A DNA stretch of 64,000 nt from Polycyclovorans algicola TG408 (GTDB lineage: Bacteria; Pseudomonadota; Gammaproteobacteria; Nevskiales; Nevskiaceae). The stretch spans positions 986,830-1,050,829 of the forward strand of contig NZ_JOMH01000001.1 in the NCBI RefSeq assembly GCF_000711245.1, read 5' to 3'. A program made the translations under genes and the position numbers. Of the stretch, positions 16,500 through 25,218 are shown in pieces. Every line of letters begins with the position of its first letter. Positions within the stretch are counted from its first letter, which is position 1. The notes under the pieces are model-generated. The model was not told where the DNA came from and searched no databases. It saw nothing but the letters and a program-made list of their open reading frames with translations.

Positions 16500-17241
16500 C
16501 CTCGGCGTTGCTCGGGGTGACCCAGCGCGAGATGAAGATGCCCAACTCGTAGAGCAGATAGACCGGCACGGCGAGCATGAACTGCGAAATGATGTCGGGC
16601 GGCGTGAAGATCGCGCCCAGCACGAACGCGCCGATGAACACGTATTCGCGAATGTTCTTCAGCTTGGCGGTCGTGACCAAGCCGGTCTGCACCATCAACA
16701 CGATGGCCACCGGCGTTTCAAACGCGAGCCCAAAGGCGATGAACAGGGTCAGCACGAAGCTCAGGTAAGAGCTGATGTCGGTCATCACCGACACGCCGTC
16801 TGGTGCCATGCCGATGAGGAAGCCGAACACCGTTGGCAGGACCGCGAAGTAGGCGAAGGCGATGCCCGAATAGAACAGCAGCGTCGACGACAGCATCAGC
16901 GGCGCGACGAAGCGCTGCTCGGTTTTGTACAGGCCGGGCGCGATGAACGACCACGTCTGCCACAGCGTCCACGGCATGGAAATGATGAACGCCAGCGCCG
17001 CCGCCAGCTTGATGGGCGCGAAGAATGGCGAGGCGACCTCGGTCGCGATCATGGTGGTGCCTTCCGGCAGCAGACCCATCAACGGCGTTGCGATGACGGT
17101 GTAGACGTCGCGTGCGACGAAGGTGAGCGGGATGAACACCACCATCATGCCGAGCACGATGCGCAGCAGCCGGTCGCGCATCTCCAGCAGATGCGCCATC
17201 AGCGGCTGTTCCTTGCCGTCGACCTTTGCGTTGCCGCTCAT
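16465..17241 (-). CDS. tatC: Sec-independent protein translocase TatC
   Basis: Polytopic core of the twin-arginine translocase; 258 residues with six predicted membrane helices. The N-terminal MAHLLEMRDRLLR is the signal-peptide-recognition region. The family motifs FIAPGLYKTEQRFVAP and FGLAFETPVAIVLM (with the conserved Glu) are present. It overlaps tatB by four bases. TatABC would export folded cofactor proteins such as SoxC, whose N-terminus carries a paired arginine. Confidence 0.96.
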   Translation of the reverse strand: MSGNAKVDGKEQPLMAHLLEMRDRLLRIVLGMMVVFIPLTFVARDVYTVIATPLMGLLPEGTTMIATEVASPFFAPIKLAAALAFIISMPWTLWQTWSFIAPGLYKTEQRFVAPLMLSSTLLFYSGIAFAYFAVLPTVFGFLIGMAPDGVSVMTDISSYLSFVLTLFIAFGLAFETPVAIVLMVQTGLVTTAKLKNIREYVFIGAFVLGAIFTPPDIISQFMLAVPVYLLYELGIFISRWVTPSNAEDEAQPRENDAG

Positions 17242-17627
17242 GTTTTGTCTTTGTTGTCGGGTGCGGACGGCTTGTCTGAAATCGAATCACCCAGCGATCG
17301 GGTCTGTGCCTCGATGCTGGATGCGGTATCGCTGAACGGATTGCGCGGGGTGACCTTGTCTTTGAGGTCGGTCATTTCGCCGCGCATGCTTGACTCCGCT
17401 TCGCCAGCCTTTTCTTTAAGCAGCCGGTGCGCTTCTTCGAGCTCTTTGCGCAGGTCACTGGCGCGGGTTTCACGGTCGAGCTCGGCCGTCAGGTTGCGCA
17501 TGTAACCCTTGGCGGTGCCGACCCAGCGGCCCAGGCCACGCGCCGCCCTCGGCAGCTTTTCGGGGCCGAGCACCACCAGCGCAATCACCAGAACAATGGC
17601 GATCTCGGCAAAGCTGAAATCCAGCAT
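17238..17627 (-). CDS. tatB: Sec-independent protein translocase TatB
   Basis: 129-residue TatB with the N-terminal membrane helix FAEIAIVLVIALVVLGPEKLP, the conserved hinge proline and Glu-8 of the family, and a long charged amphipathic C-terminal tail. It forms the receptor complex with TatC. Immediately upstream (one base before the ATG) ends a 271-bp foldback repeat. As a result there is no normal Shine-Dalgarno, only the repeat's own ACAGG 8-12 bases before the start. Confidence 0.94.
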   Translation of the reverse strand: MLDFSFAEIAIVLVIALVVLGPEKLPRAARGLGRWVGTAKGYMRNLTAELDRETRASDLRKELEEAHRLLKEKAGEAESSMRGEMTDLKDKVTPRNPFSDTASSIEAQTRSLGDSISDKPSAPDNKDKT

Positions 17628-17628
17628 G

Positions 17629-17899
17629 CTAGGGCCTGTTCACGATTGGCGCATCGTCGCGGCCGAGTCGGTTATGGCCCTGTGCAAGCGGGAGAAGCGC
17701 CGTTTGGTCATTCCAAACAAGCGACGACCAACGAAGCCCAGGGCCAGAACCGGCCGGCCCCTTCGGGTTGCTGCCTGTTTTTCCGCCATGCGGCGTTGCT
17801 CCTTCGTCATTTGGAATTACCAGATTTTCTCAGTTGCGCCTTGCCTGGCGAAAAAACAGACGGCAACGCGGCGATCCGACAATCGCGAACAGGCCCTAG
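17629..17899. repeat. CTAG-bounded foldback (MITE-like) repeat, long copy
   Basis: 271-bp element between tatA and tatB. It begins CTAGGGCCTGTTCACGATTG and ends with the inverse CAATCGCGAACAGGCCCTAG. Internal inverted segments (CTGTTTTTCCGCC against GGCGAAAAAACAG) would fold most of it into a long hairpin. It codes for nothing convincing. Compared with the copy at 19321 it has about 90 extra bases near the left arm (roughly 17660-17750). No transposase is present, so it is probably non-autonomous. Confidence 0.85.
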
Positions 17900-17903
17900 G
17901 TCT

Positions 17904-18137
17904 TTAGACCTTGTCTTTTTCAGACTGCGTGGTAGTGGTGGTCGACGCGTGCTTCTCTGGATCGGCGAGCGACTCACTATTTTTGTTGGCTTCGGCGTCG
18001 CCTTCTTTCATCGACTGTTTGAAGTTCTTGATGCCCGCGCCCAGGTCACCCCCGGCATTGCGCAGCTTCTTGGTGCCGAAAATGACCAGCACGATGACCA
18101 GAACGATCAACCAGTGCCAAATGCTGAATGAACCCAT
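17904..18137 (-). CDS. tatA: Sec-independent protein translocase TatA
   Basis: 77-residue pore-forming Tat subunit. It has the N-terminal helix [17 protein letters not shown], the [21 protein letters not shown] amphipathic helix (hinge FG and family basic residues) and an acidic tail ending [12 protein letters not shown]. The ATG at 18137 is chosen because the TatA family begins MGSFSIWHW; upstream codons are not conserved. It follows hisE by 10 bases. A foldback repeat separates it from tatB. Confidence 0.94.
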   Translation of the reverse strand: MGSFSIWHWLIVLVIVLVIFGTKKLRNAGGDLGAGIKNFKQSMKEGDAEANKNSESLADPEKHASTTTTTQSEKDKV

Positions 18138-18147
18138 TGTTGACTCC

Positions 18148-18474
18148 TCAGTGATTGCGTGCCGCTTTCTCGGCAAGACCTGACAGACCGAAGCGTTGGG
18201 CCAGGACGTCGGTCACGTCCTCCAGGCTCAAGCCCTTGTGTACCAGCAGGACCAGGGTGTGAAACCACAGGTCTGCCACTTCGTTGGACAACGGTCCTGG
18301 CGCCCCGTTCTTGGCGGCGATCAGAACCTCGGCGGCTTCTTCGCCGACCTTTTTCAGTATGGCGTCGTCACCCTTGGCCATCAGACCGGCAACATACGAC
18401 GCCGCTGGATCCGCGCCTTTTTGGCGTTCGCGAATCACTTCGACCAGTCGGGCGAGTACGTCGTTTTCGGGCAT
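18148..18474 (-). CDS. hisE: Phosphoribosyl-ATP pyrophosphatase
   Basis: Second step of histidine synthesis, hydrolysing PR-ATP to PR-AMP; 108 residues, standalone HisE. The signature [15 protein letters not shown] with the metal-binding EExxE pattern and [14 protein letters not shown] are present. The hisI cyclohydrolase that normally sits beside hisE is not found in this cluster. It is followed closely by tatA, an arrangement also known from other gammaproteobacteria. Confidence 0.94.
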   Translation of the reverse strand: MPENDVLARLVEVIRERQKGADPAASYVAGLMAKGDDAILKKVGEEAAEVLIAAKNGAPGPLSNEVADLWFHTLVLLVHKGLSLEDVTDVLAQRFGLSGLAEKAARNH

Positions 18475-18541
18475 CGATCAGTTTGCCGCTTGGGCGTGAC
18501 GGGAGCGCGACAGCTTACACAAGCCATGTCCCCCGAAGCAC

Positions 18542-19312
18542 TCAGAGGCGAATGTTGACACCCTTGCCCTTCAAATAGCGCTTGGCCTCACCGACGGTAT
18601 GGGTGCCATGGTGAAAGATGCTTGCCGCCAGCACGGCGTCAGCGCCGCCCTCGATCAGTCCTTCGTAAAGGTGCTTCAGCTCACCGACACCGCCGCTGGC
18701 GATCAGCGGTACCGAGACCTGGTCGCTGATGGCGCGCAGCAATTCGTGGTCGTAGCCTTCCTTGGTGCCGTCGCGGTCCATGCTGGTGACCAGCAACTCG
18801 CCCGCCCCCAGTTTGGCCATTCGCACCGCCCACTCCACGGCATCTATGCCGGTCGAGCGTCGCCCGCCATGGGTGAAGACTTCCCAACGCAGCGGCTCTT
18901 TCTTTTTGTTGACGCGCTTGGCGTCGATGGCCACGACGATGCACTGCACGCCGTAGCGGTCACCGGCTTCAGCGACCAGTTGCGGGCGATCGACGGCGGC
19001 GGTGTTGATGCTCACCTTGTCGGCGCCGGCCGAGAGCAGGGCGCGCACGTCGGCGCAGGTGCGCACGCCGCCGCCCACGGTCAACGGAATGTAAATTTCG
19101 CGGGCCACGGCCTCGACGGTCTTGAACAGGGTCGGTCGGTCGTCGCTGCTGGCGGTGATGTCGAGAAACACCAACTCGTCGGCGCCTTGCTGATCGTAGC
19201 GACGCGCGACTTCGACCGGATCGCCGGCATCGGTGATCGATTCAAACTTGACGCCCTTGACCACCCGGCCACGGTCGATGTCGAGGCAGGGCACGATGCG
19301 TTTGGCAAGCAT
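18542..19312 (-). CDS. hisF: Imidazole glycerol phosphate synthase cyclase subunit
   Basis: TIM-barrel synthase that, with HisH ammonia, forms imidazole glycerol phosphate and AICAR; 256 residues. N-terminal [20 protein letters not shown] with the catalytic Asp, [10 protein letters not shown], and the second catalytic Asp in [16 protein letters not shown] are visible. Only eight bases (a weak AGCCTGAC) separate its ATG from the end of a foldback repeat. Confidence 0.97.
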   Translation of the reverse strand: MLAKRIVPCLDIDRGRVVKGVKFESITDAGDPVEVARRYDQQGADELVFLDITASSDDRPTLFKTVEAVAREIYIPLTVGGGVRTCADVRALLSAGADKVSINTAAVDRPQLVAEAGDRYGVQCIVVAIDAKRVNKKKEPLRWEVFTHGGRRSTGIDAVEWAVRMAKLGAGELLVTSMDRDGTKEGYDHELLRAISDQVSVPLIASGGVGELKHLYEGLIEGGADAVLAASIFHHGTHTVGEAKRYLKGKGVNIRL

Positions 19313-19320
19313 GTCAGGCT

Positions 19321-19500
19321 CTAGGGCTTGTTAACAATTGGCGCATCGCTGCGGCCGGCCCCTTCGGGTTGCTGTCTGTTTTTCCGCCATGCGGCGTTGC
19401 TCCTTCGTCATTTGGAATAACCAGATTTCCTCAGTCGCGCCTTGCCTGGCGAAAAAACAGACGGCAACGCAGCGATACGGCAATTGTTAACAGGCCCTAG
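19321..19500. repeat. CTAG-bounded foldback (MITE-like) repeat, short copy
   Basis: 180-bp relative of the repeat at 17629-17899, here between hisA and hisF. The ends are CTAGGGCTTGTTAACAATTG and CAATTGTTAACAGGCCCTAG, a 20-bp near-perfect terminal inverted repeat. The shared core contains CTGTTTTTCCGCCATGCGGC and GGCGAAAAAACAGACGGC. The terminal CTAG supplies the TAG stop codon of hisA. Confidence 0.85.
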
Positions 19501-20222
19501 CTCTTCGCAAGTTTGACGGCGGCCTTGAAGTCGAGGCTGCCCTCGTAAAGCGCGCGACCGATCACGGCACCGGCAACACCGTCATCCGAGAGGGTGCGGA
19601 GGCGCTCGATGTCAGCGAGCGCGCTGACACCGCCGCTGGCGAAGACCGGCGTCTTGAGTGCCCGTGCAAGGTTGCCGGTGGCCTCTTCGTTGAAGCCGTT
19701 CATCATGCCGTCGCGCCCGATGTCGGTGTAAATGATGGCTTCGACGCCATCGCGCTCGCAGTGCAGCGCGGTTTCAATGACGTCGTGGCCTGTCACCTTG
19801 GTCCAGCCGTTGAGCGCCACGCGACCGTCGACCGCATCGAGTCCGACGATGATGTGGCGCGGGTATTCCAGGCACAGGTCGTGTAGAAAGTGCGGCGCGT
19901 TGACCGCGCGCGTGCCGATGATCACGTACTCGACACCGGCATCGAGATAGCGCTGCACAGTTTCCTCGTCACGGATGCCGCCGCCAATCTGAACCGGAAT
20001 GCCGATGGCCTTGGCGATGGCCTCAACCACCCGCAGGTTGACCGGCTCCCCTTTCATGGCGCCGTCCAGATCCACCACGTGAAGGCGCTCAGCACCTTCA
20101 TCGGCCCAACGCTGGGCCATGGCGACCGGGTCTTTGGAAAAGACCGTGACATCGTCCATCCGTCCTTGGCGCAGGCGGACACATTCCCCATTTTTGAGGT
20201 CAATTGCAGGAATCAGCAGCAT
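19497..20222 (-). CDS. hisA: 1-(5-phosphoribosyl)-5-[(5-phosphoribosylamino)methylideneamino]imidazole-4-carboxamide isomerase
   Basis: TIM-barrel isomerase of histidine synthesis, 241 residues. N-terminal [19 protein letters not shown] with the catalytic Asp, [12 protein letters not shown], and [16 protein letters not shown] with the second Asp are present. Its last codons AKS are followed by a TAG contributed by the terminal CTAG of the foldback repeat, so the original stop may have been displaced. Confidence 0.97.
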   Translation of the reverse strand: MLLIPAIDLKNGECVRLRQGRMDDVTVFSKDPVAMAQRWADEGAERLHVVDLDGAMKGEPVNLRVVEAIAKAIGIPVQIGGGIRDEETVQRYLDAGVEYVIIGTRAVNAPHFLHDLCLEYPRHIIVGLDAVDGRVALNGWTKVTGHDVIETALHCERDGVEAIIYTDIGRDGMMNGFNEEATGNLARALKTPVFASGGVSALADIERLRTLSDDGVAGAVIGRALYEGSLDFKAAVKLAKS

Positions 20223-20359
20223 GAGTTGGACAACTGGCGTTGGATCGGTGAGGAATCGGTGAGGATGGGCGCAAGCGACATGGCGCGAGAGGGCGGGGCT
20301 TGAACCTGATGTTCAGACTGCCGCAGTTCGCAGCAGCGGCGCAACTCTGGTGACCTTCA

Positions 20360-21001
20360 TCACGGTGACCAGTCGACGAAATTGGTCAGCAACTGGATGC
20401 CGGTCGCCTGACTTTTTTCGGGGTGAAACTGGAAGGCAACGATGTTCTCGTGTGCCAATGCGGCGGTGAAGGGCTGGATGTACTCGGCCTCGCCCATCAG
20501 GTCAGACGCCGAGGCCAGCGCCACGTAATAGCTGTGCACGAAATAGAACCAACTGTTGTCGGGCACGTTGTTCCACATGGGGTGGTTGGGCATGCTGTGA
20601 CGGACGCGGTTCCACCCCATGTGCGGCACCTTGAGGCGTGCGCCGGCCGGATCCTTGGGCGGGTCGGGAAAGCGCCTTACCTGGCCGCTGATGATGCCCA
20701 AGGCGTCAACGCCGCCGTTTTCGTCACTGTGATCGAGCAGCACCTGCATGCCCAGGCAGATGCCCATCAGCGGCTTGCTGCGCGCGGCTTCGCGGACCAT
20801 CTCGTTGAGCTCCAGGCGTCGCAGCTCGTTCATGCACGCCTTCACCCCGCCAACGCCCGGCAGCACGATGCGGTCGCATTTCATCAACACGTCGGGGTCG
20901 TAAGAGACCTCCACACGGGTCGCACTGCAGACGCGCTCCAGCGCCTTGCCGAGCGAATGCAGGTTGCCCATGCCGTAATCGATGACGCCAATCGCTCGCA
21001 T
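20360..21001 (-). CDS. hisH: Imidazole glycerol phosphate synthase glutaminase subunit
   Basis: Class I glutamine amidotransferase supplying ammonia to HisF; 213 residues. The nucleophile elbow GICLGMQVLLD carries the catalytic Cys, and FQFHPEKSQ carries the His/Glu pair. The N-terminus IGVIDYGMGNLHS is typical and fixes the ATG at 21001; the frame extends further upstream but without family similarity. It lies 137 bases upstream of hisA, in a gap where I see no gene. Confidence 0.96.
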   Translation of the reverse strand: MRAIGVIDYGMGNLHSLGKALERVCSATRVEVSYDPDVLMKCDRIVLPGVGGVKACMNELRRLELNEMVREAARSKPLMGICLGMQVLLDHSDENGGVDALGIISGQVRRFPDPPKDPAGARLKVPHMGWNRVRHSMPNHPMWNNVPDNSWFYFVHSYYVALASASDLMGEAEYIQPFTAALAHENIVAFQFHPEKSQATGIQLLTNFVDWSP

Positions 21002-21065
21002 TGGAAAATCTGGACGTGATGAGGAAGTGAGGAACGAACGCGACGGTCGTCGCGCGGCAGGCGTG

Positions 21066-21659
21066 TTAAAGCACGCCCTTGGTCGACGGCATGGCGCCCG
21101 CCGCGCGGGCATCGACGGTGCAGGCCATGCGCAGCGCCCTGCCGAAGGCCTTGAACACGGTCTCGGCAATGTGATGGCTGTTGCGACCGCGCAGGGCATC
21201 AACGTGCAGCGTCATCTGCGCGTGGTTGACCAGTCCCTGGAAAAACTCACGGAACAGGTCGACATCAAAATCGCCGATGCGGGCGCGGGTGAACTCGACA
21301 AACCACTCCAGGCCGGGGCGGCCGGACAGGTCGATCACCACGCGTGACAGCGCTTCATCCAGCGGCACATAGGCGTGGCCGTAGCGGACCAGCCCCTTTT
21401 TGTCGCCGACCGCCTGGGCGATGGCCTGCCCCAGCGTGATGCCGATGTCTTCGACGCTGTGATGGTCGTCGATGTGGCGATCACCCTCGGCTTTGACCTT
21501 GAGGTCGATCAGTCCGTGACGGGCAATCTGGTCGAGCATGTGGTCGAGAAACGGAATGCCGGTGTCGAGCTCGCGCGCACCGCTGCCGTCAAGATTGATC
21601 TCGACGTCGATGCGGGTTTCCAAGGTGGTGCGCGAAATACGGGCGGTTCTGGCAGTCAT
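21066..21659 (-). CDS. hisB: Imidazoleglycerol-phosphate dehydratase
   Basis: Single-function HisB, 197 residues, without the phosphatase domain of enteric HisB. The Mn-binding histidine motifs are visible as [24 protein letters not shown] and [15 protein letters not shown]. It is first in the minus-strand hisB-hisH-hisA-hisF-hisE series. Confidence 0.97.
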   Translation of the reverse strand: MTARTARISRTTLETRIDVEINLDGSGARELDTGIPFLDHMLDQIARHGLIDLKVKAEGDRHIDDHHSVEDIGITLGQAIAQAVGDKKGLVRYGHAYVPLDEALSRVVIDLSGRPGLEWFVEFTRARIGDFDVDLFREFFQGLVNHAQMTLHVDALRGRNSHHIAETVFKAFGRALRMACTVDARAAGAMPSTKGVL

Positions 21660-21714
21660 TCCCGGTCAGGGCTGGCGTTTGAGGCGCGTAGGATACGCCT
21701 TCGGACGGGTGGCG

Positions 21715-22188
21715 TCAGCGCCCGGCCGCAGGGCCTGTGGGCCTGCCGGTCTCCAGCCAGAAGGTCACTGGGCCGTCATTGATCAGGCTCACCGCCATGT
21801 CGGCGCCGAACCGGCCCTGCTGCACCCTGGCCGCACCCAGCGTGTCCGTGGCCACAACAACGGCATGATCGAACAGCCGGCGCGCCAAAGCCGGTGGCGC
21901 GCTGCTGGAGAAACTGGGGCGCAGGCCGCTGCGCGTATCCGCCGCCAGGGTGAACTGCGGCACCAGCAGCAGGCTGCCGCCGCAGGCGTGCAGGGACAGG
22001 TTTATGCGGCCGGTGGCGTCGGCGAACACCCGGTAGGCGAGGCAGCGCCGGACCAATATGCCGACGCGGTCCTCGTCGTCACCCGGTTCGAAGCCGACCA
22101 TCACCAGCAGGCCGGGGCCGATGTCCGCGACCGGGTGATCCGTCACTGCGACAGAGGCGCTTTTGACACGCTGGATCAGGGCTTTCAC
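21715..22188 (-). CDS. dtd: D-aminoacyl-tRNA deacylase
   Basis: Removes D-amino acids (and Gly from mischarged tRNA-Ala) from tRNA. About 157 residues from a GTG start that begins the conserved KALIQRVKSASV. The two active-site signatures are present: VPQFTLAADTRSGLRPSF and NDGPVTFWLET with the cross-subunit Gly-Pro. The frame remains open further upstream to 22221, but those residues are not family-like. It lies upstream of the his genes on the same strand. Confidence 0.93.
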   Translation of the reverse strand: MKALIQRVKSASVAVTDHPVADIGPGLLVMVGFEPGDDEDRVGILVRRCLAYRVFADATGRINLSLHACGGSLLLVPQFTLAADTRSGLRPSFSSSAPPALARRLFDHAVVVATDTLGAARVQQGRFGADMAVSLINDGPVTFWLETGRPTGPAAGR

Positions 22189-22272
22189 GAACTCAAATGG
22201 ACACGCCGGGCGTCCGGCCATGCGGGCTTGTGCACGGGCTCATCCGCCTCACTTGGCACCGGGGGGCATCAA

Positions 22273-22830
22273 TCAGGCGCCTTCGTCGTCGTCGGTGTCA
22301 TCCGGGTCGAAGGGCATCACCTCGCTGTCGTCGTCGCAGGCAGGCTCACGCATGAACGTGCGTTTGACGTCGACCAGGCCCAAATGCTGAATGGTGCGAC
22401 GACCGATCAGCACCGGGTAGAGCATGTCTTGGCGGTTCTCGAGGCTGAACTGCTCCTCATAGACCGTGTCGCCGAAGCAGATGTTCATCAAGACGACGGG
22501 TCGACGCTCCTCCCCGCCGGCGCCGCGGATGATCACATTGCGATGAAGCGGGCGCTCAAACACCCGCACAACGTCTTTTTCGGTCCGCTGATCTTCGACA
22601 TCAACGGTAAAGCGCACCCATTTCGCGCCGTCCTTCTCAAACCGCTCGATGTTGCGGGCGTGCAGGGAAGAGGTCAGTGCCCCGGTGTCCAGTTTGCTTT
22701 TCACCGTCACGCCCCAGGGCGCCAGGCTCGCATGTTCAATCCAGCCAAAAACATGCTTGCCGTCGACTTTGCCGGCATGGGCGGCGTGGGCGGTCAGGAG
22801 CAAGCACAGCGTAAGAAGAAGGTGGCGCAT
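22273..22830 (-). CDS. Secreted retropepsin-like putative zinc/aspartic protease (RimB-type family)
   Basis: 185-residue protein with a cleavable signal peptide (LLLTLCLLLTAHAAHA). It has the retropepsin-like domain often called ATP-dependent zinc protease in annotations. The signature VKSKLDTGALTSSLHA contains the DTG of aspartic proteases, and VLIGRRTIQHLG is the second conserved block. Family members are often linked to RimK-type ATP-grasp enzymes; none is adjacent here. The strongly acidic C-terminus DPDDTDDDEGA is distinctive. Substrate unknown. Confidence 0.8.
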   Translation of the reverse strand: MRHLLLTLCLLLTAHAAHAGKVDGKHVFGWIEHASLAPWGVTVKSKLDTGALTSSLHARNIERFEKDGAKWVRFTVDVEDQRTEKDVVRVFERPLHRNVIIRGAGGEERRPVVLMNICFGDTVYEEQFSLENRQDMLYPVLIGRRTIQHLGLVDVKRTFMREPACDDDSEVMPFDPDDTDDDEGA

Positions 22831-23113
22831 GTCGGTCGTCGTCGAGTGAGTTGAGGCGTTGGTGGGGCCCTTGGCGTTTGGAACCGGTCACAGGTCGACG
22901 CCTTTGGCCGAGGGTCGGGTCCGTTCCAAGCCCTCGAGAATGCGCAAATGGTTACCCAAAACGGCGTTTGGCGTGTGCCCTGTTCATTCCTTGGGGCGGA
23001 ATGTGGGTTGATCGGGGTCATCCGCCACCTGCCCTGCCCAGGCGGACGCCCTGATTCAGCGGGCTTCCGGTAGGCTTTGGCCCGCGTTGAATCACCTTGG
23101 GGAGAACTTGTTC

Positions 23114-24208
23114 ATGCAGCGTCGCGACGTATTGATGGGCTTGGCAGGGGGCACCGCCTTGTTGGCCGGCTGCGAGCCGGGCGAGGTCGCGCAAACCGCC
23201 AGTGGCGCGGCTCAGGAACGCGTCGAATGGCGCATGTACACCACCTGGCCGAAGAACTTTCCAGGCTTGGGGACCGGCGCCGCGCGACTGGCCGAACGGA
23301 TCACACAGATGTCGGGCGGGCGACTCACCGTGTCCGTGTATGGCGCCGGCGAACGGGTACCGGCGCTGGAAGTCTTCGATGCGGTGTCGCGTGGCAGCGC
23401 GCAAATGGGCCATGGCGCCGCCTATTACTGGAAGGGCAAGGCCGCCTCGGCGCCGCTGTTCTGCACGGTGCCGTTCGGCTTTACGGCTCAGGAACAGAAC
23501 GCCTGGCTCTACTACGGCGGCGGCATGGAACTGTGGCGCGAGGTGTATGAAAAATTCAATCTGATGCCGTTTGATGCCGGTAACACCGGCACACAGATGG
23601 CGGGCTGGTTCAACAAACCCATCGACACGCTGGCCGACCTGCGCGGCTTGAAGATGCGCGTGCCAGGACTGGGCGGCGAGATTCTGTCGAAGCTGGGTGT
23701 GGTGCCGGTCAATATTCCCGGCGGCGAGCTGTTCACCGCGCTGTCCACCGGCACGATTGATGCCGCCGAATTTGTCGGCCCTTACAACGATCTGGCCTTC
23801 GGCCTGCACCGCGCCGCCCGCTATTACTACTATCCCGGCTGGCATGAGCCGGGCGCGACGCTTGAAGCCATCGTCAACATGGACGCGTGGAAGGCGCTGC
23901 CGGAAGACCTGCAGTACATCGTCCAGACCGCCTGCGAATCGACCTCGCACACCATGCTGGCCGAGATGACCGCGCGCAACAACGGCGCCCTGACCACCCT
24001 GGTCGAGGAGCACGGTGTCGATGTGCGTCCGCTGCCGCCCGAGGTGCTGGCCGCGCTCAAGGTCGAGAGCGAGCAGTACCTTGCCGAGGCCGAGAAGGGC
24101 GAGCCGCTGCTGGCGCGCGCCGCCGAGTCGATCCGCAAGTTCCGCGTCGAAATGCTGCAGGGCACGGCGATTGCCGAGCAGGCGTTTCTCAATGCCCGCA
24201 GTGCTTGA
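23114..24208 (+). CDS. TRAP transporter solute-binding protein (DctP family)
   Basis: Periplasmic substrate-binding protein of a tripartite ATP-independent transporter, 364 residues. An N-terminal QRRDVLMGLAGGTALLAGC combines a lipobox with an RR motif. Family landmarks follow: WRMYTTWPKNFPG, GRLTVSVYGAGE, LKMRVPGLGGEILSKLG and GTIDAAEFVGPYND with the conserved carboxylate-binding region. These resemble binding proteins for 2-oxo acids or lactate. A GGGGAG lies nine bases before the ATG at 23114. No DctQ or DctM gene is adjacent, so it is an orphan or works with a permease elsewhere. Confidence 0.88.
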   Translation: MQRRDVLMGLAGGTALLAGCEPGEVAQTASGAAQERVEWRMYTTWPKNFPGLGTGAARLAERITQMSGGRLTVSVYGAGERVPALEVFDAVSRGSAQMGHGAAYYWKGKAASAPLFCTVPFGFTAQEQNAWLYYGGGMELWREVYEKFNLMPFDAGNTGTQMAGWFNKPIDTLADLRGLKMRVPGLGGEILSKLGVVPVNIPGGELFTALSTGTIDAAEFVGPYNDLAFGLHRAARYYYYPGWHEPGATLEAIVNMDAWKALPEDLQYIVQTACESTSHTMLAEMTARNNGALTTLVEEHGVDVRPLPPEVLAALKVESEQYLAEAEKGEPLLARAAESIRKFRVEMLQGTAIAEQAFLNARSA

Positions 24209-24270
24209 ACTCCTTGGCCGCGACCCTATCCAAAGCCGCACATCCGAAATGATGAATCCTGTCCAGACCC

Positions 24271-25218
24271 ATGACTGACGCTGACATTCTGATCGAGGCC
24301 CAAGGGCTGACCCGCCGCTACGGCCGGCAGAACGCCGTCCAAAACCTGTCGCTCACCCTGCGCAAGGGTGAAGTGCTGGGTCTGTTGGGCCCCAACGGTG
24401 CGGGCAAGTCCACCACCATGAAAATGCTCACCGGCACCCTCAAGCCCACGGCCGGCACGGTGGCGATCAAGGGCGTTTCGATGGCCGACGATCCCAAGGC
24501 CGCCAAGCAGGCGCTGGGCTATTTGCCCGAACAGCCGCCGGTGTATGGCGAGCTGACCGTTGATGAGTTTCTCGATTTCGCCGCCGGCCTTCACGGTCTG
24601 CGCGGCGCTGGGCGCAAAGACGCGGTGCAGTCCGCCAAGCAGGACTGCGGCTTGGAGGAGGTCTCACGTCGGCTGATCAGCAATCTGTCGAAGGGTTACC
24701 AGCAGCGGGTCGGTTTGGCGCAGGCCATCATCCACCGGCCACCGGTGATCATTCTCGACGAGCCCACGGTGGGGCTGGACCCGATCCAGATTCGCGAGAT
24801 TCGCAGCCTGATTGCCGATCTGGGCCGCAATCACTCGGTGATTCTGTCGAGCCACATCCTTCCGGAGATTCAGGCGGTGTGCTCGCGGGTGATGATCATC
24901 GCGCGCGGTTTGTCGGTCTACGACGAACCGCTGACCGCCACCGAGAACGCGCGCTTCGACACGGTCGAGATCGGCCTGCGGCAGCCGCCGACCCTGGATG
25001 CGCTGCGCGGCATCGACGGCGTGGCATCGGTGACGGCGCTACCTGGCGGCACGCGCTTCATGGCGCAGGTGCAGGCCGGGCAGGACCCGCGTGAAGCACT
25101 GGCGACGGCCGCTGCGCAAGGCGGATGGGGGCTGTTCGAGCTGCGCGCCGTGACCCGCACGCTGGAAGACATTTTTGTCGAGTTGACCTCGGGCGACGCG
25201 TTGGCGGAGGCGGCATGA
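24271..25218 (+). CDS. ABC transporter ATP-binding protein (GldA-like)
   Basis: 315-residue ATPase with Walker A GPNGAGKST, Q-loop YLPEQPPVYGELT, signature NLSKGYQQRVGLAQA, Walker B VIILDEPTVGLD and H-loop SSHIL. It is followed by a C-terminal extension of about 90 residues seen in DrrA/GldA-type export ATPases. It is the first of four coupled genes (ATPase, permease, Gld-like auxiliary protein, DUF4340 protein) resembling the gliding-associated or NosF-type export modules. The stop overlaps the permease start by four bases. Substrate unknown. Confidence 0.9.
   Translation: MTDADILIEAQGLTRRYGRQNAVQNLSLTLRKGEVLGLLGPNGAGKSTTMKMLTGTLKPTAGTVAIKGVSMADDPKAAKQALGYLPEQPPVYGELTVDEFLDFAAGLHGLRGAGRKDAVQSAKQDCGLEEVSRRLISNLSKGYQQRVGLAQAIIHRPPVIILDEPTVGLDPIQIREIRSLIADLGRNHSVILSSHILPEIQAVCSRVMIIARGLSVYDEPLTATENARFDTVEIGLRQPPTLDALRGIDGVASVTALPGGTRFMAQVQAGQDPREALATAAAQGGWGLFELRAVTRTLEDIFVELTSGDALAEAA

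Noticed and set aside
21538-22854. Long plus-strand open frame opposite dtd and the retropepsin-like gene
   Set aside because: Complement of two well supported genes; no motif or ribosome site.
23018-24241. Long minus-strand open frame opposite the TRAP binding protein
   Set aside because: The plus-strand gene has clear family motifs and a signal; the complement has none.
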